A stretch of DNA of 64,000 nucleotides. Source: Ephemerocybe angulata. Its lineage: Eukaryota; Basidiomycota; Agaricomycetes; Agaricales; Psathyrellaceae. The DNA lies in assembly GCA_013368325.1 (NCBI GenBank), contig JAACJK010000109.1:1302001-1366000 (forward strand), in the 5' to 3' direction. The notes beneath the pieces are model-generated. The model searched no databases. It was not told the DNA's origin and saw only the letters and a program-made list of their open reading frames with translations. This document shows positions 35,565-44,918 of this stretch, piece after piece. The translations under genes and the position numbers were made by a program. The stretch's first letter is position 1. Every line of letters starts with the position of its first letter.

Positions 35565-37342
35565 TCATCCCTCTCCCTCATGCTCGTACGAGCTCCCCGC
35601 ATTCTCAGAGTCTCTATCTTCCTCCTCTGTTCCATGACCGCCATCACGATCCTCTTGTTCGCTGTCCGATTCATCCTGTGAGCCATGATGTGTTTCTTCG
35701 TCTATTCCGTGGCTGCTGTCCTCGTCTTTGTCTTCAAGGTCTCCTTCTGAATCTTCCTCCAGCACTCCTATGATCTCGTAGGTCGTCGAGGTCCTGGAAA
35801 GGGACTCGCAGAGCAGCTTTTCACCAGATATTGTGATGAAGCAATTCAGGAACGTCAGCTTCAAGGCGGGGAGACAAGGTTCCAGCTCGGAGCGTCGTAG
35901 CAGTGCTGCAACGAAGTCGGCGAACTTCTGATCCCAGTTCCGAAAGTTCATATCGATGAACGCGAGTTCCGACAGGGAGGGGAGGAAAGATTTAAGAGGC
36001 ACCGCAGCCCCGCGCTGAGACGGTACCTCATTTGCTTCCTTTAGTAATTTGGTAATTGAGATCCAGTGCGATGCACGGTGAACCAGTGTGATAGTACGTA
36101 AGTGCGTCAACGTCTTGAACAGCGCTCTCCATGTGACGCTGGTAAGAATGTGGTTGCTGTTGCCGATGGATAGGTTGAGTAAATGGGAGAAATCCAGCTC
36201 GGACGTGAAGGTGCCGAGGATCCCATCCAAGGTGTCGGTGGGCGCCTCTGCGTCGCCAACTTGAAGCTTCAGTCGGCGTGGTGGACATCCGTCATCGCGA
36301 TCGGCAAACCCGCAGTCGTATAGTATAGAATCTTCTTTAATATCTCCCCAAAGCGGGCTGCCCTGTGGTTCGCGCTTTATTTCGAAGAATCGAAGGCCTG
36401 ATAGGTGCGATTGTTCCCCATCTCTCCACGAGGTTTTGAGGGCCATAAAAAACTGGGGAGCGTATCGAACGGCGCTATGCATGTCTAAGAGAGATATGTC
36501 GACGAGGGCGACGTTTGGGATTTGGATAGAATCTAGGAAGTTCTTTACTTGAAGGGCTGAATCTTTCAGGTAGATTTCCTGGAGCGCTGGAAGAGTTGTC
36601 GGAGACTCTTCCAGGGACCTAACTCCAGACCGTCTAATTGGGATGTACCTTGAAAGCTCGAGCTTTCGAAGGAAGCCCAGTCTCCTCAGAGAAACCAGGA
36701 GCTCCTCGAGCCAGGGAAGAGAGAGAAAGCTCTCGACGCTTCCATCCAGGACAAGACATAGTTCGGTTAGACCCTCAGGAAGAGGGAGGGCTTCCCAGGA
36801 TATCCGACATCGCTGCAACGACAACTTCGTTAGAAAAAGATGACCGGCTCCAAGGCTGGGTGCATCACAGACTTCGACACTTGAGAGGTCGATACAACGT
36901 AACCGTGCAGTATGAGCAAGAATAAGCTGGGTCACTGCATCGTGATCGCCGGGGGTCTCGGGTTCGAATTCGTGCGAGATAGAAAGCAGGGCCCCTTTCG
37001 TTCGAGAGAGAGCGAGCTCCGTAAATGCCGGGTTGATAAAAGGGAGGTTTGTCCAAAGGGGCGGGAAATCCGTCGCTACTACCCTCCAATAGTGACAGAC
37101 GAAGGTAATCCCAATCCACAGGTGAGGGTCCCGGCCCTTGTATAGCTCTGTGAGGTCCACAAATATCTTGGACAAGATCTCTGTTGGAAGGCGACATGGG
37201 GGGACATCATGTTGTACATCCTTTTCAGGGATAGAGCCTCGTGGTCCAGTTCTAGGAGTCGACGCATAATCTGTCCTCGGCGTGTATCGAAGGTGAGGCC
37301 CTTTGTGTGGCCTGTTGCATGATAGCTGGAAAGAGATGCCAT
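35565..37342 (-). pseudogene. F-box gene, tandem cluster copy 2, frameshifted inside the F-box
   Basis: The coding sequence starts at an ATG (37342) with the same leader as copy 1 (RRGQIMRRLLELDHEALSLK). It loses frame at a run of six G (six C on the gene strand) at 37198-37203. Compared with copy 1 (ATG TCT CCT TCA TGT CGC) one base is missing, so the leader frame runs into unrelated sequence. The F-box continues in another frame from the LSKIFVDLTELYKG segment and stays open for about 530 codons to 35565. That downstream part has the F-box second half (ITFVCHYWRVVAT), leucine-rich repeats and an acidic tail rich in Asp, Glu and Ser. No intron can repair a single-base change. Either this is a recent pseudogene, a programmed or polymorphic shift, or a sequencing error in a homopolymer. 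The intact downstream frame favours the recent or artefactual options. Confidence 0.75.
37198..37203. other. Homopolymer frameshift site in F-box copy 2
   Basis: A run of six G on the + strand marks the point where the F-box frame breaks. One additional base would restore agreement with the paralogue at 33427-35085. Confidence 0.7.
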
Positions 37343-37708
37343 CGGCAGGGATTATCTGGACCGTACTATAGCCTATATAAGAACGTTCCTAGCATGCAAA
37401 CCCGATCGATATAGCGCACCTATTATGCTCTCAGGTGCAGCAATGAGAGATAGAGGAGATGTCCCAAATCGACCTATGCTGTTGCGGACTCGTGGCAGTG
37501 GTTGAGGGCGAGAAGCGTAGGCCTTAGCCAAGTGCCATCATAGTACGTTTGCCTGTTTGCCGAAGAGTCGGCGAAGACCAAATTTCCCTTTTTCGAACGA
37601 AAGCCCCTAACTTATTTAGGTGTTGGCCAATGTATACGGTTGACTATATGCAAGTAGTCTCAGAAAGGCTCAAGGGCATTGTTGTAGCTAGACTTGAAAG
37701 AAAATGGT
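37343..37708. other. Spacer between F-box copies 2 and 3
   Basis: It contains the presumed promoter of copy 2 and the 3' flank of copy 3. Nothing else was recognised. Confidence 0.5.
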
Positions 37709-39361
37709 TTAAAACCTTGACATACTCGTACCGAGAGTGACATTGGGCAAGTTAAACTTGAGCGAGCTGCTGTCCCAGCCACACAAATTCAGTCTTCGAA
37801 TGGCATTCAGACCGGGCCGCCTCCCTAGCACTTCGAGAAGGTGCGTGAGAGTAGCCCCATCCCAAAGGCACTCACGCACAATGCTATCGCATAAGCCAAT
37901 CTCCTTGAGTGCTGGAAAGGATATCTTAGAGGGATAGGTGTCGCACTCAGAGTCACTAGACTCGATTTGAGCTCCAAAATCGTCTCGCTCCATGATATCC
38001 ACCATCCCATCGAGCGCCTGTTTGTACCTCGTCAGGTTTATTGTATCGAGTTCAGGGAGGAGCGCGAAGTCCACCAAATAATCGGGGGGCGATTCGGTAG
38101 TGAGGTGGAGAGCACGCGTGCGGTTTAGGTCCAGGTGCGATGCGACCATTGAAACAATCTCGTGGAGAGTAGATCCTGGCGTTGGGGGAGGAGTTACGTA
38201 GAGCTTGAAGACCATTTCTGGCGGTGTTTGGTTAGGATGTGGGACCGTGAATTTAAACCCCATCCTCGCACAACGAGGAAATCCAGGGAGCTCAATGATT
38301 TCCATACTTCGGACACCGGTCTCCACGATGGATTTATGTCCGATGGTTTCCCAAGAATTCTTCAAGTAGCCGAGGTAACCGTTGGATTGGGTTGACACCC
38401 CAATAGATATGGTTCCAGCTGAGATTTGAAAGGCGTGAAAGAAGCCAGCAATTTCGTCTGCGAAATCGTGCAGAGTGAGGCTTTGGAGGGCTGGCATGAC
38501 GGCGACGCCACCAGTGGATAAGATTGCGTCCTGAAAGTGAGGGAGATACCCTTTGAGATAAAGATTTTGTAGCCGTCGCATTTCTTGCAACGAGGTAGAG
38601 AGGTCGGAGGTAGAGGGGCGAGTGAAGTCCGTGGCACCAGCGCCGCTTCCCTTGTTCGAAAGGTGTATGGATGTTAGTGTCGACGCAAGTGGGAGCTCCG
38701 ACCAGGGAATTCGACAGCTTTCCAGATGGAGAACCTTGAGAAATGGCGCACTAGGGCACACGCTCACTTCGTATCCGCTCTTCCCTACTAATTCCTCGAG
38801 TAAAGGTGCGCTTCCTTCAAATGTCGATAGGATTTCGTTGCAGGCTGCGGTCCAAAGGGTCAGGCTCTGTATACGATCACGGTTTGTCTGCGAGAGAATC
38901 CGGTTCACGAGGTCTGTGTACCCGCGCTTGTAGCTGCGACATGGGCCAGGCAGCGCAACCTGAAGGGGCATGCCTTTGGATCGGCATAGTGCGAGCTCTG
39001 AGAATTCAGAGCTCAGCATAGGAAGGGAGGTCCAGAGGCTAGTGCAGTCCAAAGCCACCTCTCTCCAGTGGTGGCAGACGAAAGTTATCTGTATCCAATC
39101 GTTCGGAGTCGACGCATCTTTGAGAGTGATGAAGATCTGAGTAAGTATCTCGGTGGGTAGGCGGCAAGGAGTGGAGGCCGTGTTGTACGAGATTTTTAGC
39201 GAAACAATTTCGGCTTCCAGCTCCAGTATGCGTTTTGTGGCCTTATTTCGATGTGCCTCAGCATCGAATGCATCTGCTAGAGGATGGCGGGTAGCATCGG
39301 CGAGGGGCAACTGGTGGGGTTTCGAAGCCAAGACGAAACCATCCGAGTCTTCTCTGGACAT
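37709..39361 (-). CDS. F-box protein, tandem cluster copy 3
   Basis: A single intact exon gives 550 residues from an ATG at 39361. The leader helix (HRNKATKRILELEAEIVSLK) is followed by the F-box STPCRLPTEILTQIFITLKD (about residues 62-81) and the second half ITFVCHHWREVALDCTSLW. The C-terminal region is made of leucine-rich irregular repeats (MRRLQNLYLKGYLPH, MPALQSLTLHDFADE). It has the same architecture as copies 1 and 2 but is clearly more diverged, so it is probably the older duplicate. Its likely role is as a substrate adaptor of an SCF ubiquitin ligase; the target is unknown. All three copies are transcribed in the same direction. Confidence 0.86.
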   Translation of the reverse strand: MSREDSDGFVLASKPHQLPLADATRHPLADAFDAEAHRNKATKRILELEAEIVSLKISYNTASTPCRLPTEILTQIFITLKDASTPNDWIQITFVCHHWREVALDCTSLWTSLPMLSSEFSELALCRSKGMPLQVALPGPCRSYKRGYTDLVNRILSQTNRDRIQSLTLWTAACNEILSTFEGSAPLLEELVGKSGYEVSVCPSAPFLKVLHLESCRIPWSELPLASTLTSIHLSNKGSGAGATDFTRPSTSDLSTSLQEMRRLQNLYLKGYLPHFQDAILSTGGVAVMPALQSLTLHDFADEIAGFFHAFQISAGTISIGVSTQSNGYLGYLKNSWETIGHKSIVETGVRSMEIIELPGFPRCARMGFKFTVPHPNQTPPEMVFKLYVTPPPTPGSTLHEIVSMVASHLDLNRTRALHLTTESPPDYLVDFALLPELDTINLTRYKQALDGMVDIMERDDFGAQIESSDSECDTYPSKISFPALKEIGLCDSIVRECLWDGATLTHLLEVLGRRPGLNAIRRLNLCGWDSSSLKFNLPNVTLGTSMSRF

Positions 39362-40181
39362 CTATTTACACAGCTCCTTCACTACTGATACGACTAACAG
39401 TGCGTATGTTACTCACCACAGGTCCCTTTGTTAAAGTATCTGGGATTGCCGCAGATGATAGTGGGTAATGTTTAAGCCAAAGGGGTGAGGATGGCAGCTG
39501 CAGTGCTGACTTCGACTTGCCTAAGCCTTCGCACGATCGCTATCCATCGCTAAGCCCCTATCTTCGCACAATGGTCGCTCGTTGAGATTGCGAGTGGTTC
39601 AGCGTTGGTATCGTTGGGATTTTCCCCGAACTGAAGCGCCTCTCTACTGTGGAGAGATCGGTATACGACCACACCCTTTGAGATCGAGTTCTCCTAAAAG
39701 TCTGGCTCTATGTTTGGACATTTAATGTAACTGAGGGCCGTGGCAGTCGCGTGTTCGAAGGTATTGACTTCTACACTGACTATACAATCTACGAAAGCTC
39801 AGTAAGGCCAGCATACAAGCTCGTCATGGTTTGTCAGTCGAGTATGGTGACCGCGGCGCTAAGCTGGCTCTAGAGCGCTAAAATTAGGCCTCCAGCGCTC
39901 ATGATCAAGTGCGGGATGAGCCGGAAGGGTTGTCCGGGGTGTCCCCTTTAGCCAATCGGAAGCATTCTAGAGATCGGCAGACGGGGACGGCCCCGCTGAC
40001 ACATGTCCCAAAGCCCACTGGGCCCCGATGAAATCATCGTTCTCCTTCAAGTTCCAGGCCCCAACGGAGCTCTACGGTTCAGAAACAATTTTTATAAGAA
40101 ACCCAGGCTTGCCCGGCACAACCATTACACCAGACACCCGACTTTCTTCTCGTTCCTCGTCCATCTACTTAGACATATACT
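39362..40181. promoter_or_regulatory. Divergent upstream region of F-box copy 3 and RCF2
   Basis: This 820 bp interval lies between divergent starts. A CCAAT box (39952-39956) lies about 225 bp before the RCF2 ATG, a spacing and motif common in fungal respiratory genes that respond to the HAP complex; this functional link is inference. No other gene is seen. Confidence 0.45.
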
Positions 40182-41072
40182 ATGAAGGTACGTTCTGGGT
40201 CGTGCACAGTATTGGAAGCTGGCTGACGGTGGTGGTGTAGCTTTTGACCGAAGAGCAATTCCGCGAGCACCAGGCCGCTTCTTTGAGGGGTTCCATTGAG
40301 GGTGCTGTGGGTGGTGCTGCTTTGGCGGGCGCTGCATCCTTGTATGCCAGACGGTTCCCTGGGTTCCGCAACCTGCCACCTTCGCTCAAGGTCCTGGGCG
40401 GCATCATCATCATTGCGCCCTTAGTTGCCATCCAAGGAGAGAGGAGAGGTTTGGAGTACGACAGATCGCAATGGTGCGTCACTTCGTCCTAATTGCACTT
40501 TCGAAGGAGAACAGCTGCTTATGATGCATTCATCCAGGGAGAAGCTGGGCCGTGAGGCAGAGGGTCTGAGAATTCTGGACCAGAAGGAATTGGCGGAGAT
40601 GAAGAGATGGGAAAGTCTGTCGCTCCCTGAAAAGATCGCGGATTGGTCGTCGCGCCACCAGTACACTCTCATCATGGGTAGTTGGGCTGGAAGCTTGGGT
40701 CTTGCGGCCGCTATCATCTCCAGGAACAAGTACCAGACTTATCCTCAGAAGGTTCGTCTATCCGCACCAGTATCCGATGACGCTTGGAACTCACCATATC
40801 GATGTGTTGCTAGATTGTCCAGGCTCGTATGTGGGCTCAGGGCCTTACTATTGGACTCTTGATTGTTGCTGGCGCCCTTACCCACAAATCGAGGGCCGAG
40901 CAGGCACAGCACGTGAGTCAATAACTTGGTTTCCGGTGTTCTCAGTGTCTCATCTTCACTTTAGCATGTCACCGACCACTCGTGGAAGGATGTCCTTGAC
41001 CAGCAGGAACGTGACCGCCAGCTCGAGGAAGCTGATTTGGCGAAGGGTCGTGGATCTATCACAGCTCCGTGA
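40182..41072 (+). CDS. RCF2: Respiratory supercomplex factor 2 (HIG1-domain protein)
   Basis: Exons are 40182-40187, 40241-40473, 40538-40751, 40814-40912 and 40965-41072, giving 219 residues, close to the 224 of yeast Rcf2. Rcf2 is an inner mitochondrial membrane protein that associates with cytochrome c oxidase and III-IV supercomplexes. The first coding exon holds only ATG AAG, giving the typical start MKLLTEEQFREHQAASLRG. Two membrane-prone pairs follow: GAVGGAALAGAASLYARR with LGGIIIIAPLVAI, and, in the HIG1 domain, YTLIMGSWAGSLGLAAAII with GLTIGLLIVAGALT joined by QKIVQARMWAQ. The C-terminus is charged. An earlier ATG at 40028 is out of phase after splicing and is rejected as the start. 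Confidence 0.92.
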
Positions 41073-42090
41073 GCATGAAAAGCGTCTTCTATACGCACGC
41101 TCATTCTTTCCCCTATAACCTGGACCCTTGGATCTTCAAGCATGCACGCTATGTTGGCGGCAACTAGAGACTCGTTCCAAACTGCATAATATTGTATCAT
41201 AGCCCTGGACACTAATGTATCTTTTACACACCGCCATTCATTATACTGCATTTTACTTCTCTAGGATAGCGTACAGTCAATTGATAGGGGCTGACGTTTT
41301 GTACGTTTGCGAAGCACTCTTGAACTGCGGGTTCGGGCTTCGAGTCAATGGAAAAGGATTCAAAGGATTCAACCATTAGGTTTACTGCTAGCACTACTTG
41401 ATTATGTTCAAGTTTCCAAGTTCCAATGGTCACTTCGCTGAGGAGGCGGGCGGCTAATTCGCGCCGCCAACTGATGGTGGGTGCCCGACGCGTCCACAGA
41501 GACGCGCACACAACTTCTTGCTCAGGACCATCTTAACCAGATACTACTAGCTGCATTTCATGCTGCACTGCGGACTAGTGACTGTTCTCTCATCAAAACT
41601 AGAGCAAGTCACAATTAGTATGATGATTCTTATTGTCTGTGGGAAGGCGAATCTCGGTGTATTCGGCTTCAATACCTCTTGACGCGGGACCATCCTCGGC
41701 GCGTGCCTCTTTCTATTGTCTTCAACCCATCGCGAACTCGGGACTCCATCTAGCCACTCATGTCACCCTACTTGCTATTGTTATGAAGGGTGAGCTAATT
41801 AATCGCGGGTAGGTTCCATACTGCTCGTCAATGATCGAAAGCCACATAGCGCCTATGCAGAGAACAATTGGAAAGTCTAGTATGACTATGCTGGTGCGGA
41901 CGGATTGAGGTTCTCTCGTGCCCTTGCTTCCCACCCAAGGCTCGCTCTCTCGATCTAGTCACCCACTCTCCCTTTTCCATACAGTCGCGTTCCAACGGTA
42001 TGTGTTGTGGGCGTTTCAACCTGCCATGGAATATAGCTCACGAATCGACTCTTTTGAAGATAGCTTGGACGACTCTTACGACGGCTCAAT
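41073..42090. other. Intergenic region
   Basis: About 1 kb between two + strand genes. Small open frames on both strands (for example 41224-41511 minus) have no family resemblance or start-codon support. It should include the promoter of the next F-box gene. No repeat was recognised. Confidence 0.5.
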
Positions 42091-44480
42091 ATGTTGACGA
42101 CCTCACGACCACTGCCCGCCACTACGGCTATGACAGGGCGAATTATGGGCCATACGTCCAACCGCTCTTTTTCTCTCCCTCGCATTAAAGTCGCAGCAGT
42201 AAATACTCCTCATCAGTCCTCTCCTTGTTCCACGCTCACCACTCTCCTTTTCAGTCATCTCTGCTCAACCGCAACGACAGCCGCTTCGCCGAACTGCGCC
42301 AGCAGAACCACCAACGGGCCGCATGCCAACTTCCAGAACGCGTTCTCCGACACATCTTCGAGCTATGCGCATCCACAACAGTAGGCAGCCCAGACTCAGA
42401 ACTATCTCTAGCATCCCCTCGCGGTCGCTCCGGCGGCATTGGCTCAGGGACTTCAACATGGAGCTGGGTTATGATTACCTACGTCTGCCACACCTGGAGA
42501 CAGACCGCCCTCAACTTCCCGGAACTCTGGCGCTTCGTTGACTTCTCTCATCCCCGATGGAGCGCCATCACTCTGTCGCGGTCAAAGATGCAGTCCCTCT
42601 GCATCCACGCCGTCGTGGGTCGGCATAACCTCCAACAACTCCACCGCACCTTGCAGTTTGCGCACCAGATAGAGAGTGTCCGGCTAGACTCTTCGCTACA
42701 CCACATCCACGGGCTGCTAGACACCCTCGTCCACCCGAACCCCTCGCTCGAATCCATAACGGTTAGAGTGAACACCGCTGGGCACGGTGTAGAGGGCCAG
42801 GTGTACCCCCTCCCCGCCTGCCCGCTCGTCGGCCCCGACCTCCCCGCCATGCAGTACCTGGAACTCCATTCCGCGCCATTTTATCTTATTTCAGAACGCT
42901 TCATCTCCTTAAAGGAGCTCCATGTTTATGACCTTACGACCTGCGAACGGCCTACTCTGCACCAGTTTTTGTCCACGCTCTCGAAGTATACGCATCTCGA
43001 ACATTTGACACTAGAGAACGCTTTCCCCCTCTGCACGAACTCTGTTCCTTTCCCGGGCGTGCAGCCCCTCTCCTCTTCCCCTTTGACTTCACCCTTCCAC
43101 AGCCCCTCGACGTCTCCCCCTTCAGCACCATCGGTGAAGCCGTGCTCACCTTTCAGAGAAACCCACGTTACCCTTCCTCGCCTCTCCACCCTCAGTCTCA
43201 CAGGCACCATCCCCGAGATTACAATGATCCTCGACAGCCTGACTCTCCCAGACGATGTCTCCATCACCTGCACAATCACCAGCCTAGCTGACTGGCAACA
43301 GTCAGTCCCTAAGCTCGCTCAGGCGCTCAACATCCACTCTTGGGCCTCCGCCACCGCAGGGTACGCCATGGAGACCCTCGTCCTCAGCGGGATCGAGGAG
43401 GACGCCTACCCGCCTGCGATGCGTGGCGTGGTGTACGGCGGGGCCCACACCGTCACCCCCCTAATCGCGAAAGGCGTGCGCATCAGGGGCTTCAACTCGC
43501 AAAGCACGACGACCCCCTTCTTCGACCTCGCCATCGGACCCGACGCAGACCCCGATTTCTCCTCGGACGAAGTGATGGTGCACACCTTGACAGCAATCTG
43601 GAAGGCGCTGCCCCTCGCGAACGTCCACACGCTCGTCCTGCACGACTTCGACATCGTGACGCAGAAGACGTGGACGCAGTTCCTCAAGAACCTGCCCTCG
43701 CTCCGAGTGCTCGACGTGACTGGACACGCACCCTCCGGATTCGTCTGGGCCCTCCTCCTCAACGCCGACGCCTGCATACAGAGGGAGGAGCGCGAGCGCG
43801 AGCGGAGGGAGAAGCGGGAGAAGAAGAAGCTGGCGTCGCTCAGGGGTCGTTCGGCGTCCCCGAATGTGGAGGGCGCGTCCCCACCATTGTCGCCCCTTCC
43901 CCCTACGTCCCCGCTGACCCCTGCCCCTTCCTCAAGCAGGATGCTCTTCGCGCCTAAGCTCACTGATGTTTATCTGCACGGCGTCGACTGCTCGAGTGGG
44001 GGATACATGGTCGCGCAAGGCGCTCCCATCAACTCGCACTGGGACCTCGACGACTCGCGCTTCCTCGACGTCCTCCTCGCGTGCCTACAAATGCGCTCAC
44101 AAGCGCACTGGATGCTCGGCTCCTCCCCCCGCTCCGCCAGCACGCCCCTCTTCTCCGTGTCCTCGCGAAGTGGGAGCCCGGTGCTGCAGCCCATGTTCGC
44201 ATCGACGGCGAAGTTGCGTAGTCTGAGTCTGGCGAACTGCAGGGCTGTGCCGAGGCATGCGGCGCACCTTTTGAAGGAGTTTGTGGCGCATTGTGTTTGG
44301 GATCATCGCGGGATGTTGAATGAGGCGGAGGATAATGGGCTGGCGAGGTATCGCAAGGTGGGGTCGGATTTGACTTCTGGGAATCGGTCTCCTGGTGCTG
44401 TGGATGTGCATGGGTATGGGAAGGAGGGCGTGAGGCATTATTATAGGCTGAAGACGCTGCTGGATGAGTTGGAGTGTTGA
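42091..44480 (+). CDS. F-box protein with leucine-rich-repeat-like C-terminus
   Basis: Predicted exons are 42091-42198 and 42255-44480, giving 777 residues. The long second exon has no ATG of its own before the F-box, and a first exon ending at a GTAAAT donor joins it in phase, which decides the start. The F-box reads CQLPERVLRHIFELC (about residues 57-71), an interposed Ser/Gly-rich loop of about 30 residues follows, then ITYVCHTWRQTALNFPELW. The middle region has repeated leucine-rich units (FISLKELHVYDL, YTHLEHLTLENAF). A Ser/Pro-rich insert lies near 300 and a charged Arg/Glu/Lys run (REERERERREKREKKK) near 550. It is likely an SCF substrate adaptor, unrelated in detail to the three-copy cluster. 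GC content is visibly higher than in its neighbours. Confidence 0.82.
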
Positions 44481-44918
44481 AGGAGAGCTGCGCCGTTACA
44501 GTGACACTTTGTGTGTGTTCTATCTTTCGTTCGTTCTGGTTATGGGGTTTGGGTTGCCTTTTTCGTTTTCGATGCTCTGAGAGCACTGCGGCAGTTGAAC
44601 TGCCTGCAATATGTTTTTCTGAGCCGCGCTCATCCTTTCGTTCTTCGCTTCACCGTAATTTTATACCTTTGCAGCATTAGTGATACCCACTCTTACATAC
44701 CCCATCTCATGTACCATCACGCCTACGGGCAACACATATTTACGACGCTAAACATGCTTTCTGTTCAGGAGATGAGAGTGTGATTGAGAGCGCGTGTGGA
44801 GAATACAATTGGTAGCGATTATACGACTAGTAGATATAGATATTTCTAAAGAACTTGTACAACAACGATAGATTGTGAGAGGAGCCAAATTAGAAGGAAC
44901 GTGCCATTCCCTCTTCTC
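44481..44918. other. Convergent intergenic region
   Basis: The 3' flanks of the F-box gene and MDM34 meet here, T-rich on the + strand. No gene is seen. Confidence 0.55.

Noticed and set aside
40028..40187. Upstream ATG for a longer RCF2 N-terminus
   Set aside because: It joins the second exon out of phase, whereas ATG AAG at 40182 gives the family start.
43340..43963. Open frames of about 200 codons in other frames across the F-box gene at 42-44 kb
   Set aside because: They are products of high GC content; the annotated frame has the F-box and leucine-rich repeats.
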